In this document: positions 48,596 to 56,836 of the stretch, piece after piece
Layout: each line of letters begins with the position of its first letter
Numbering within the stretch: position 1 is the stretch's first letter
Origin: Oscillospiraceae bacterium
Lineage (GTDB): Bacteria > Bacillota > Clostridia > Oscillospirales > Oscillospiraceae
NCBI GenBank assembly: GCA_009781515.1
Contig: WQXY01000015.1
Location: 1 to 57,183, forward strand
DNA: 57,183 bases
Direction of reading: 5' to 3'
The notes under the pieces: generated by a model
What the model saw: the letters and a program-made list of their open reading frames with translations, nothing else
Databases searched by the model: none
Told to the model about the DNA's origin: nothing
Made by a program: the position numbers and the translations under genes

Positions 48596-50668
48596 ATGAA
48601 CAGCAAGGTTTTTGACACATCTATCAGGTACTTAAAAGGCGTTGGCGAGGCACGCGAAAAGCTCTTTAACAAGCTCGGCATACGGACACTGCGTGACCTT
48701 GTCGAGTATTTCCCGCGCGCTTATGAGGACAGGACTGTTTTCAAGAGAATAAACAGCCTTGTCATCGGCGAATATGTCTGCGTCCGTGCGATTGCGGCTG
48801 CTACGCCAAAGCTTTCGCACATTCGCAAGGGTCTTGACCTTGTTAAGCTTCGTGTTGTCGATGACGTCGGCTCGCTCGAGATAACTTTTTTTAACTCACC
48901 CTTTGTCAAAGATGCAATAAAGCAAGGTGAGTCTTATGCTTTTTACGGAAAGGTTTCCGGCACTCTGCTTCGTCCGGAAATGACAAACCCTCTCTTTGAG
49001 AGGGTTCAAAAAAAGGGCGCGATTACAGGCTGTATTGTGCCGATATACCCTTTGACGGCAAAGCTTTCGCAAAAAATCGTAAGCACTGCTGTCCGCAGCG
49101 CTCTTGAAAAATGTGCTGATGAGTTTCCCGATGTTATACCTAATGATATTTCCAAAAAATATAACCTGTGCAGAGCTTCTTACGCATATGAAAATATACA
49201 CTCACCCGAGGGCTTCAAGGAACTTGATATCGCAAGGCGACGGCTCATTTTTGAGGAGCTGTTTGTGCTCGTTACAGCTATGCGGCTCATGCGTGACAGG
49301 CGTACTACTCAAACAGGAAAATATCTGCAAGCGCGTGATTTCAAAGAGTTTTACGCTTCGCTTTCATTCACTCCGACAAACGCTCAAAAACGGGCTATTG
49401 ACGATGCCGCCGCAGATATGATAGCGGGCAAGCTTATGAACAGGCTTATCCAAGGTGATGTCGGCTCGGGCAAAACGCTCGTTGCCGCTGCCTGCTGCTG
49501 GCTGACATGGCGCAGCGGCCTGCAATCGGCGTTTATGGCACCGACCGAAATACTCGCAAAGCAGCATTACAAATCACTGACCGATATGCTCACGCCGTTT
49601 GGAATGAGCGTGGGGCTTCTCACAGGCAGCACAACGGCAAAAGGAAAACACGAAATATACGAGCAGCTTCGTTATGGCGAGATTGACCTTATCATTGGTA
49701 CGCACGCTCTTTTGTCCGAGGGTGTTGAATTTAGAAATTTAGGTCTTGTCATCACCGATGAGCAACACCGCTTTGGTGTGGAGCAACGCTCCATGCTCAC
49801 CGAAAAAGGCGACAGTCCGCATGTGCTTGTTATGTCGGCAACTCCGATACCACGGACGCTCGCACTCATAATTTACGGCGACCTTGATGTTTCCATAATC
49901 GACGAAATGCCGCCCGGACGCAGGGAAATTGAAACGCACGTGGTTGACGAGCGTTACAGGGAGCGGCTGTATAAATTCGTCAGAAAGCTTGTCTCTGAGG
50001 GGCGGCAGGTTTATGTCATATGCCCCATGGTCGAAGAAAATGACGAGGATTTGGAGCAGGAGAGTGCGTCCGACGCAAATAAACCCAAGTCCGTCACCAC
50101 GCATCACGAAACACTTAGCAAGAAAGTTTTCCCCGACTTAAACGTGGAGCTTCTTCACGGAAAAATGCCCGCAAAGAAAAAAGACGCAGCAATGGCGGCG
50201 TTTACTTCGGGCGATGCCGATATCCTTGTTGCAACAACGGTTATTGAGGTTGGCGTTGACGTTCCGAATGCCGCTCTTATAATCGTCGAAAACGCTGACC
50301 GCTTCGGTTTATCGCAGCTGCACCAGCTTCGCGGGCGTATCGGCAGAGGTGAGTTCCAATCGTTTTGCGTTCTCATCGGCGAAGCACATGAGCGCCTGCA
50401 AATCATGAAATCCACAAACGACGGCTTCAAAATTGCCGAGGAAGATTTGAAGCTTCGTGGTCCGGGTGACTTTTTCGGCTCACGTCAACATGGCTTGCCT
50501 GTAATGCAAATTGCAAACCTTATGACAGACATGCTTGTACTCCACGAGGCTCAAGGTGCCGCAGAAAAGCTCCTTGAAACCGACCCCTCTCTTTCTTTGC
50601 CTGCAAACAGGAAACTAAAAGAGAAGATAATTCAATTATTTGATACTAACATAGACAAAATGAATTGA
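48596..50668 (+). CDS. recG: ATP-dependent DNA helicase RecG
   Basis: A protein of 690 residues from the ATG at 48596; this start (MNSKVFDTSIRYLKGVGE) matches the family, and an upstream frame extension would run through the promoter. The N-terminal wedge/OB domain (residues about 40-160) is followed by the helicase core: GDVGSGKT (Walker A, near 290), VITDEQHRFGVEQR (DEQH box), MSATPIPRTLAL, then ATTVIEVGVDVPNA and QLRGRIGRG. RecG remodels stalled replication forks and Holliday junctions. It has no Shine-Dalgarno sequence. It converges on the 1016-residue membrane protein with a 19-base gap. Confidence 0.96.
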   Translation: MNSKVFDTSIRYLKGVGEAREKLFNKLGIRTLRDLVEYFPRAYEDRTVFKRINSLVIGEYVCVRAIAAATPKLSHIRKGLDLVKLRVVDDVGSLEITFFNSPFVKDAIKQGESYAFYGKVSGTLLRPEMTNPLFERVQKKGAITGCIVPIYPLTAKLSQKIVSTAVRSALEKCADEFPDVIPNDISKKYNLCRASYAYENIHSPEGFKELDIARRRLIFEELFVLVTAMRLMRDRRTTQTGKYLQARDFKEFYASLSFTPTNAQKRAIDDAAADMIAGKLMNRLIQGDVGSGKTLVAAACCWLTWRSGLQSAFMAPTEILAKQHYKSLTDMLTPFGMSVGLLTGSTTAKGKHEIYEQLRYGEIDLIIGTHALLSEGVEFRNLGLVITDEQHRFGVEQRSMLTEKGDSPHVLVMSATPIPRTLALIIYGDLDVSIIDEMPPGRREIETHVVDERYRERLYKFVRKLVSEGRQVYVICPMVEENDEDLEQESASDANKPKSVTTHHETLSKKVFPDLNVELLHGKMPAKKKDAAMAAFTSGDADILVATTVIEVGVDVPNAALIIVENADRFGLSQLHQLRGRIGRGEFQSFCVLIGEAHERLQIMKSTNDGFKIAEEDLKLRGPGDFFGSRQHGLPVMQIANLMTDMLVLHEAQGAAEKLLETDPSLSLPANRKLKEKIIQLFDTNIDKMN

Positions 50669-50687
50669 TTGTGTTTTTCACTGTCAA

Positions 50688-53600
50688 TTATGGCACAAAC
50701 TCCACTATCATTTCATAATTTCTTCTACTTGAACCAATTGCATAATTACCTACCGGACGTGTTAAGAAATTTACCTCAAAATACCCGTTTCGAGTTTCTA
50801 CAACTTCATAATTTGCTTGAATAGCAACCCAATCACTAACAGGTAGTAAATAAAACCTTTTATCTGCGACATAGGTTCTCTCCACCCACTCTGTTCCATA
50901 CATCCAACTAAACGTAAACTCTTCATTTTTCGAAGCAGAGAGTACGCCATGTGTTGAAGCCAAATTATATTCATAGCCTGTATATATCATGCGATTTACA
51001 TAATTCGATGGAGCTCTCCCGTTTATTTCTTCAAACTTTTGGTTTACCCAATTAACGATATTCCCACGATTATAATCTAATAGTTCACTTCGAGCAGAAG
51101 ATTTTAGCCAACCACCTGTGTAACCTCTCGTTTCGTCCCAAAAATCAAATCCAACAGGTATAGTCCACCCCTCATCAAAAACCTCATATATAGCTATATT
51201 TCTAATACCTATTAAAACGAATTGAACGTTATTAGGAATTTGGGGGATTTCAAAGTCAGCATCGTACAGAACCGGCAACAAAACTGATGAAGATGTGCTT
51301 TCTGCATGTATTCCTCTAATAGTATTTCCAAATTGAGGTTCGACAAAAAGAAAATTATCGCCTTCTTTTACATATAATCCCGGTCTTTTTTGCGCTTCTT
51401 CAAGTGTAACCGGTTCTCCTAAAGCCGAAATAATGTCAGGCTGCGGAGGCTGAAATGAGTCGTCGATAATTGGAGCACTATCATCGTGGGGACAATTATT
51501 ATGCCAATTACCATTTGAAATGTACCGGAAATTTGTTATTTCGTCAGAAACCAAACTTTCATTGAACCGTAAAGTTCTAATCCACCCAAGCGCTCCCCAG
51601 TCAAGCGAACTTATTCGTCTGACATGAAACAATCCTACAATAAAACAGTTGCTATCCGGGCAACCTTTTTGCATTTCACTATCGGTTCTTGCGCCCATTC
51701 CAAAATCACCTTGTATGCCATAAATTGGTATAAGGAAAATACTTGCTTTCGCTTGCACATTAATAGTTAATTCCACTCTTGCATTATAATGGTAATTAAA
51801 AGTGTGCCTTACATTCACCTGTGCAGAAGCCTTATTATTTCTGATGCCGAATTGTGCATTGACTCTGCAATCAAACTCAAGATAACCTTGACCATTGGCT
51901 TTTATGCGCAGTCCAACCGGAATCTCTACCCTTACACCATAAAATGAAACAGGAATGGTAAAAAGGTTAATAACCCTGTCAACACTTAATTGAGAAGATG
52001 TATTCACATTTATCTCTGCCGCCATAGTTACAACAAGGTGATTTACTCCGCTGAGACTAAGTGATACGTTTAATCTTGGTGTGAGCATTGTTAATTTGCC
52101 ATTGAGAACTACTCCGCCAACATTAGCGTTTGAAAAACGCGCTTCAAAAAGCCTTGTTGGATTTCTCGCAAATTCGATACCAGCAACATTTTCTAATTCT
52201 TCATCAATATCTATTGCAATAGCATCAGCCAACAAATTTATATCTCCGATAAATTCAAATTCATCGAAAATTTCTTCCAAAGATTTCGGTATACTCGCAT
52301 TAATAACAATATTCTCGGCATCATTTACAATGCTTATGATATGCCCTGCCAAACCATCAGAGTTTTGGATAGTTGCATCAAAAGCAAAAGTTTCTCCAAC
52401 GGAAAGATTTTTTATTTCGTCAGTTGGATTATATATCGTTACTATAAATACATTATCTTTTTCGATAACACTATATTCGGGAACTCTATTTATAACTACC
52501 ACATCATCACGATATTCATAATTGAGTATTTCTATGTTTGTGGACTCCTCGGATAAGTTGAACATTCCCTCAACATTTACATCAATTTTCCTTGCATCAA
52601 GATAGCACAATAAAATAAATGCCAATAATATTACTAACAGAACTCCATTGCTTATAAGCCCTGCTATGTGCCATACTTTCGCTTTATTTCCTATACGGAA
52701 AGAAATTGTTTTATTTTTTATTATAGCTCTTATTATAAAAAACGCTGCTAATGGAATCATTCCTACTGTAACAAGTATTAAGCCGGGAATTAGCAGTTGA
52801 ATTGTCAGTCCGGGAAATATTCTTATGTAGCGTGCTGCATCACCAAAAATACCCGAAAACGGACCGACAAACAATGAGGCGATAATGTAAGCCAATCCCG
52901 CTAATAAAAGCGAAATTGCTATTGATAGAAATGCAGTTCTAATTCTTTTTCTTTGGAGCAAGAATATATTTAATAAGAAGAAAACAGATAGTATACCTGC
53001 AATTATTAAAGGGTGAACCGAAAACAACATAAACGCCATAATCATACTTATATCTGCTTGTTGTAATATCGCACCGATGCTATAATCTTGCAGATTGACT
53101 TGTTCGTTTAACGCGCTTGCAATGGATTCGAAGTCCTCATCTGTAAGCCAATATTCAAATTCTTGATGTATATCTGACCTTATGCTCCTTAGAAATCCTG
53201 TAATATCGGTTGTTGAAAGATAAAAGTCACCGTCACCGTTTGATATAGCTACAGCAAATTTTTCAATCTCTGAGCCTAAATAATATATGACATTTTCGCA
53301 GTTCAAGAGGGATTCAATGTGGTTTGCGGTAATTTCTATATCAATAATGAGTGAAGAATTTATTTCATCGATAACTTCATCATTTATATCCACTATCGAC
53401 ATCATTTTTGACGTATTTGCAGATTTTATAATTGTCGAAATGTTTTCGGGGTTTATCCTCGAAAGAGCTGCAAGTACAATAAACGCGACAAAACCAAATA
53501 TACAAAGCAATACGGTTAGAGATGTCTTTGCAACAACACGAATAATAGGTGACTTTTGTGGTGGTATTGTAGTTTCAAGTTCTTCGGAAAACATTGCATC

Positions 53601-53738
53601 AGAAACAATATGAATGTCCGTCTGCACTTCACCTATTGACTTAGCAGGAGTGTATTTTTCGTGCGTCAAACTATTGCCGCATTTTACACAAAATAAGCTC
53701 CTGATTGAATTCTCGTGACCGCATGATGCACATGTCAT
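50688..53738 (-). CDS. Zinc-ribbon multi-pass membrane protein downstream of the DGR reverse transcriptase
   Basis: A protein of 1016 residues. It begins with a zinc ribbon (CASCGHENSIRSLFCVKCGN), then a hydrophobic segment near residue 70 (TSLTVLLCIFGFVAFIVLAAL). About five more membrane segments lie between residues 225 and 380, then a large beta-rich extracytoplasmic region follows. The C-terminal part (WTIPVGFDFWDETRGYTGGW, RFYLLPVSDWVAIQANY) is not recognised. It starts 2 bases after the reverse transcriptase stop, with GAGGAG inside the end of that gene, so it is cotranscribed with the DGR. It has no variable repeat of its own. Whether it serves the DGR or is an operon passenger is not known. 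Confidence 0.75.
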   Translation of the reverse strand: MTCASCGHENSIRSLFCVKCGNSLTHEKYTPAKSIGEVQTDIHIVSDAMFSEELETTIPPQKSPIIRVVAKTSLTVLLCIFGFVAFIVLAALSRINPENISTIIKSANTSKMMSIVDINDEVIDEINSSLIIDIEITANHIESLLNCENVIYYLGSEIEKFAVAISNGDGDFYLSTTDITGFLRSIRSDIHQEFEYWLTDEDFESIASALNEQVNLQDYSIGAILQQADISMIMAFMLFSVHPLIIAGILSVFFLLNIFLLQRKRIRTAFLSIAISLLLAGLAYIIASLFVGPFSGIFGDAARYIRIFPGLTIQLLIPGLILVTVGMIPLAAFFIIRAIIKNKTISFRIGNKAKVWHIAGLISNGVLLVILLAFILLCYLDARKIDVNVEGMFNLSEESTNIEILNYEYRDDVVVINRVPEYSVIEKDNVFIVTIYNPTDEIKNLSVGETFAFDATIQNSDGLAGHIISIVNDAENIVINASIPKSLEEIFDEFEFIGDINLLADAIAIDIDEELENVAGIEFARNPTRLFEARFSNANVGGVVLNGKLTMLTPRLNVSLSLSGVNHLVVTMAAEINVNTSSQLSVDRVINLFTIPVSFYGVRVEIPVGLRIKANGQGYLEFDCRVNAQFGIRNNKASAQVNVRHTFNYHYNARVELTINVQAKASIFLIPIYGIQGDFGMGARTDSEMQKGCPDSNCFIVGLFHVRRISSLDWGALGWIRTLRFNESLVSDEITNFRYISNGNWHNNCPHDDSAPIIDDSFQPPQPDIISALGEPVTLEEAQKRPGLYVKEGDNFLFVEPQFGNTIRGIHAESTSSSVLLPVLYDADFEIPQIPNNVQFVLIGIRNIAIYEVFDEGWTIPVGFDFWDETRGYTGGWLKSSARSELLDYNRGNIVNWVNQKFEEINGRAPSNYVNRMIYTGYEYNLASTHGVLSASKNEEFTFSWMYGTEWVERTYVADKRFYLLPVSDWVAIQANYEVVETRNGYFEVNFLTRPVGNYAIGSSRRNYEMIVEFVP

Positions 53739-53740
53739 TA

Positions 53741-54790
53741 TTATCTCTGCTCCTCACTTTTTCTTACAAATACAGTTTTTTCGCATATTGCTTCTCGGAA
53801 ACGATAAGTATGCCCATGAACCAAATGACCACGAACTGAGACCAAACTGCGCTGAACATCATCAAAATCAATTTCTCCATTTGAATACTTATGTTGTAAT
53901 AACCTAAATTTACCTTTAATCCGTTTTTTGCTTGAATTTTTAAGTTTCCGTATCACTTTTCCTGTTTCTGTTAAATAGAAATGCCAACCGAGATAATTCA
54001 CTCCATTTCTGAGCGGAAATATCTGTGTTTTCTCATTTAACTCCAAGCCCAAAAAGTTCTCACAGTGAATTTTTATCTCTTTGAGGCAGTACCGCAGATA
54101 GTCTTTATCGTGGTAAATTAGTATAAAATCGTCCATGTAACGAGTATAATACTTAATCCTCAATCGCTCCTTGATAAGCCTATCCACAGAGTCAAGATAA
54201 TAAAGTGCAAACCACTGGCTTGCTTGATTGCCGAGAGGAAGCCCTATCCCGTCCGAAACTTCGTAACTGTCAATTATTCTGCAAATTAAGTTGAGAATAT
54301 CGGGTTCTATAAACACCTTGGCTAATTTCGCCTTTAATACTGACTTGTTTATACTATAAAAATATTTCCGTATATCGCATTTTAAGAAATAACCATCACA
54401 TTTATGCTCTTTATAGAAGCGACCTAAGAACTCAGAGAGCCTGTATATCGAAAAATGCGTACCTTTCCCAATACGGCAAGCTGAGTTATCATAAATCAGT
54501 CGACGCTCTAACACAGGTTGCAGAATGTTATCGCAAAGACAGTGCTGCACTACCCTGTCAGAATAGTCCGGAGCGAAAATGACCCGCTCTTTTGGTTCGT
54601 ATACTTTGAATTCGGTATAACCTTTCGGCAAATAGCTTCTTTCTTCAAATTGCCGTTGCAAGTCGCATAAATTCTGCGATAGGTTCAATTCAAAGTTTAT
54701 AACTTCCCGCTTACCGCGTTTACCCTTTCTTGCCGCCCTGTGCGCCTTATATAAATTCTGAAAGTCACACATTGCATCATACATACTCAT
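53741..54790 (-). CDS. DGR-type reverse transcriptase
   Basis: A protein of 349 residues from the ATG at 54790, which has GAGG 6 bases upstream; an ATG at 54802 is less likely. Reverse transcriptase motifs: FLKCDIRKYFYSI (motif A, near residue 138), GIGLPLGNQASQWFA (the LGNxxSQ motif typical of DGR enzymes, near 182) and YYTRYMDDFILIYH (catalytic YMDD, near 215), then LGLELNEKTQIFPL and NYLGWHF. It copies the template repeat RNA with adenine misincorporation, and the cDNA replaces the variable repeat. The template lies immediately upstream, Avd beyond it. Confidence 0.96.
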   Translation of the reverse strand: MSMYDAMCDFQNLYKAHRAARKGKRGKREVINFELNLSQNLCDLQRQFEERSYLPKGYTEFKVYEPKERVIFAPDYSDRVVQHCLCDNILQPVLERRLIYDNSACRIGKGTHFSIYRLSEFLGRFYKEHKCDGYFLKCDIRKYFYSINKSVLKAKLAKVFIEPDILNLICRIIDSYEVSDGIGLPLGNQASQWFALYYLDSVDRLIKERLRIKYYTRYMDDFILIYHDKDYLRYCLKEIKIHCENFLGLELNEKTQIFPLRNGVNYLGWHFYLTETGKVIRKLKNSSKKRIKGKFRLLQHKYSNGEIDFDDVQRSLVSVRGHLVHGHTYRFREAICEKTVFVRKSEEQR

Positions 54791-54809
54791 ATTAGACCTC
54801 ATTGGTCGG

Positions 54810-54845
54810 GAGAAACGGCGGTATGCCGGCTATACGCCGTTTCTC
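54810..54845 (-). ncRNA. Strong hairpin between template repeat and reverse transcriptase gene
   Basis: Perfect 11-base arms GAGAAACGGCG and CGCCGTTTCTC (54810-54820 and 54835-54845) enclose 14 bases containing GCCGGC. It lies in the RNA downstream of the template repeat and just before the reverse transcriptase start, where DGR template RNAs are known to need structured sequence for cDNA priming and Avd/RT binding. The remaining 54846-54988 interval has no supported gene. Confidence 0.6.
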
Positions 54846-54988
54846 AAAATTGGAAAAGCCATTGAGCGTTTCCAATTCCGCCAATATTTGTTTTTCAGCC
54901 GTCACCGGACAGAAAGGAATTCGATTCCTTTGCCCCGTGGCACAGACCCGCTCAACGCAGAGCAAGGTATCGGGCTTATGGGGGTGGG

Positions 54989-55112
54989 ACAAAGCGGGAC
55001 GAACGCCATTGTTGTTGTTGACATTATTACCATTGTTGTTGATATCGCCGTCGGTATTGACGTTCGCGGCATTATTACTATTGTTGCCGGGCGACCGAAG
55101 CCACCACCAGTT
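54989..55112 (-). repeat. DGR template repeat (TR)
   Basis: A 124-base segment aligned without gaps to the variable repeat at 55638-55761 (offset 649). There are 101 identities and 23 differences, and every difference is at an A on the coding (minus) strand of TR. Read in the target frame, TR encodes WWWLRSPG followed by many AAC/AAT (Asn) codons, then GVRPAL. AAY codons are the typical substrate of DGR mutagenesis, since mutating the first two A bases reaches many amino acids. It lies between avd and the reverse transcriptase gene. Confidence 0.97.
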
Positions 55113-55145
55113 ATAACCAAATCCCTCGAATTAACACCCTCTTTT

Positions 55146-55532
55146 TCAGGGTGATAATCGCTTTTTATCGCTGTTAATCCAAGCACCAACCAAACGCATA
55201 CATTCAGTCGTTTGCTTTGCGATTTGTTCATATTGTTTCGGAAGAATACATGATTGTGTCATTGATATTTCTGTAATATACGCTAATAGTTTAAGGTTTG
55301 TTAAAGCCTTATGCTGAAAGCCAAGACGTTGTGGTGCGTTTTTTTCACTACCCTTACCTATAAAAATATCATTGGCACGAAACAGACACTCTATAACATC
55401 AAGCGAGAGGTTTTGCAGTCTGCTAACAAAGGTAAAGCGGAATTGCTTTGGGGATTTTTGTGTAATCGTTATAACGTAATTACATAAATCTTTTGCTTTG
55501 GTTATTACAAGCAAGTCACTTTTACCATTCAT
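55146..55532 (-). CDS. avd: Avd-like DGR accessory protein
   Basis: A protein of 128 residues predicted to be an all-helical four-helix bundle, basic, with segments CNYVITITQKSPKQFRFTFV, LQNLSLDVIECLFRANDIFI and LKLLAYITEISMTQSCILP. These match the size, helical pattern and place of Avd/23S-IVP-like accessory proteins, which form a pentamer that binds the reverse transcriptase and template RNA. GAGGGG lies before the ATG. It stands between the target gene and the template repeat. Confidence 0.88.
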   Translation of the reverse strand: MNGKSDLLVITKAKDLCNYVITITQKSPKQFRFTFVSRLQNLSLDVIECLFRANDIFIGKGSEKNAPQRLGFQHKALTNLKLLAYITEISMTQSCILPKQYEQIAKQTTECMRLVGAWINSDKKRLSP

Positions 55533-55561
55533 GCACCCCTCCGAAAATAAAAAATCTCATG

Positions 55562-55600
55562 AGCCGCTGCGCGGCATAGATTAGTTTCGCCTGCGGGCGG
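55562..55600. repeat. Two hairpins downstream of the variable repeat
   Basis: GCCGC-TGC-GCGGC (55562-55574) and CGCC-TGCG-GGCG (about 55589-55600) lie between avd and the end of the target gene, roughly 40-75 bases past the variable repeat. In some DGRs a hairpin or cruciform after the variable repeat helps target recognition. The stems here are short, so this role is only possible. Confidence 0.45.
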
Positions 55601-55623
55601 ATTTCAGATTAGAAGATTGAAGA

Positions 55624-56589
55624 TTAAAGATTTAGCCACAAAGCGGGACGAACGCCACTGCCGTAGCCGACAAGACTACCATTGCCGACGATACCGCCGT
55701 CGGTACCGACGTACGCGGCAAAATAACTATTGCCGCCGGGCGACCGAAGCCACCACCAGCTTGCTTCGCCGTTTGTATTTACGGCTATTCTTGCAGAATT
55801 GTCTGCGAAATATGTTTGCGCTTCATCTATACTCAACAAGAAAATATTATCTGTTGTGTTGTTACCACCTGCTGTACCATAATTTGGGTTATCGTTGTTG
55901 ATTACATTTGTTTCTTTTATCCGGCTTTGGTCTGCTGTACTAAAACTGTTGTAAAAATCACCATTAAGATATTGACGTATAGTGCTGTGTTCCCACGTTA
56001 TTTCGCCGCCGGGAGAATGATATGCCTTATGTTCTATTATATCTTCGGTGATAATTAACGCTCTGCCATCCTGTATTTCAAGCACTCGCCAAAATATACC
56101 GCCGAAGTGAATTAGGCTGCCTGTGCTTATTTTATCATTCCCCATGGTTATGCTTGTCAACGCTTCATTTCCGCTAAATGCCGAGCGCCCAATTTTGCTC
56201 ACTCCATTGGGGATAATAACCTCCATAATTCCTGTTTGGAAAAATGCCAAATCGCCTATTGATGTAACAGTAACACCCTCAATCTTTTCAGGAATGCGCA
56301 CTCTGATTGATGTGCCTATGTACTTTGTGATTTCCACACCGCCTGCAATGGCTTTGTATTCAAAATCACTCACAGGATTTTCGTCGATAGAGGGAAGATT
56401 GGGAAGCACGGGAGCGACTGTAGCTTCGCCACCTGTGCCATTGCCGCCACCTTGATTGTTGCCGCTTCCGCTGTTATTGTTGCCGCCTTGGTTACTGTTG
56501 CCTCCCGTATTTCCACTGCCGCCGATGTCACAAGCAGCAAGAGTCAATGCGAGGGTCAGTGTCAGGATAATTGCGATTAACTTTTTCAT
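55624..56589 (-). CDS. DGR target: lipoprotein with BspA-like LRR and variable DUF6273/C-type-lectin-like domain
   Basis: A protein of 321 residues from the ATG at 56589, which has AAAGGA upstream; 56607 is less likely. A signal with lipobox (LTLALTLAAC, near residue 20) is followed by an Asn/Gly-rich linker, then a short BspA-like LRR block (IPEKIEGVTVTSIGDLAFF, IIPNGVSKIGRSAFSGNEAL, about residues 95-150). Then comes a DUF6273-type domain: IHFGGIFWRVLEIQDGRALI, WEHSTIRQYLNGDFYNSF, DNIFLLSIDEAQTYF and the final WWWLRSPGG...GVRPALWL. That last block is the variable repeat and forms the ligand-binding face in C-type-lectin-like DGR proteins. It is displayed on the cell surface as a lipoprotein. 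The ligand is unknown. Confidence 0.92.
   Translation of the reverse strand: MKKLIAIILTLTLALTLAACDIGGSGNTGGNSNQGGNNNSGSGNNQGGGNGTGGEATVAPVLPNLPSIDENPVSDFEYKAIAGGVEITKYIGTSIRVRIPEKIEGVTVTSIGDLAFFQTGIMEVIIPNGVSKIGRSAFSGNEALTSITMGNDKISTGSLIHFGGIFWRVLEIQDGRALIITEDIIEHKAYHSPGGEITWEHSTIRQYLNGDFYNSFSTADQSRIKETNVINNDNPNYGTAGGNNTTDNIFLLSIDEAQTYFADNSARIAVNTNGEASWWWLRSPGGNSYFAAYVGTDGGIVGNGSLVGYGSGVRPALWLNL
55638..55761 (-). repeat. DGR variable repeat (VR) with initiation-of-mutagenic-homing region
   Basis: The last part of the target gene. Fifteen codons differ from TR, all through A changes, for example AAC to GGC, AAT to TTT, AAT to CTT, AAC to TAC and GAT to GGT. The 3' end GGCGTTCGTCCCGCTTTGT is identical in TR and VR and then diverges (TR CCC, VR GGC), as expected for the IMH segment that fixes the direction of homing. 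The frame stays open, with no stop in VR. Confidence 0.97.
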
Positions 56590-56617
56590 TTTTTGTTTTC
56601 CTTTCAACTCACAAAAA

Positions 56618-56682
56618 TTTCTCGGAGTACTTTCCTGCCGGAGCCACTATATATCAGGCTCCGACAGGTTTCCCCCGAGAAA
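56618..56682 (-). ncRNA. Nested stem-loop in the 5' leader of the DGR target gene
   Basis: The outer stem TTTCTCGG/CCGAGAAA encloses CCTGTCGGAGCC / GGCTCCGGCAGG, a 12-base stem with one mismatch, just before the ribosome site. It fits no riboswitch family I recognise. It may regulate translation or stability of the target mRNA. Confidence 0.55.
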
Positions 56683-56690
56683 CGAAAAAT

Positions 56691-56730
56691 GCCGTGTACA
56701 GAGCGAATTTAATCGCTTTACATACACAGC
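56691..56730 (-). terminator. Terminator-like hairpin upstream of the DGR target
   Basis: GCTGTGTA / TACACGGC and AGCGA / TCGCT arms, followed on the minus strand by ATTTTTCG (56685-56690). It is either an attenuator in the target leader or the terminator of a gene beyond the window. Confidence 0.5.
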
Positions 56731-56807
56731 ATGTATTGTGCTACACATATAACTACTTACATTGTGCTTGCGATAAATAACAAACAGTTGTAAAATAGCG
56801 TTGGTGT

Positions 56808-56836
56808 TGCTTATGCAATTGAGCAAGTGTTGTCAA
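56808..56836 (-). promoter_or_regulatory. Possible promoter of the DGR operon
   Basis: Read leftwards, TTGACA (56831-56836) is followed after 17 bases by TAAGCA (56808-56813). The -35 is perfect and the -10 is poor. It lies about 220 bases upstream of the target start, before both leader hairpins. Confidence 0.4.

Noticed and set aside
50688-53738. Second DGR variable repeat in the 1016-residue protein
   Set aside because: Its 3' end has no WWWLRSPG/GVRPAL block and does not resemble TR; it is an operon neighbour, not a detected target.
54792-54992. A 66-residue open frame between reverse transcriptase and template repeat
   Set aside because: It covers the template RNA tail and its hairpin, has no ribosome site, and the composition is not protein-like. 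This interval is better explained as DGR RNA.
54902-55231. Open frames in both directions across the template repeat
   Set aside because: They exist because TR is a copy of coding sequence and of AAY-rich DNA; TR is a template, not a gene, and a frame would overlap avd.
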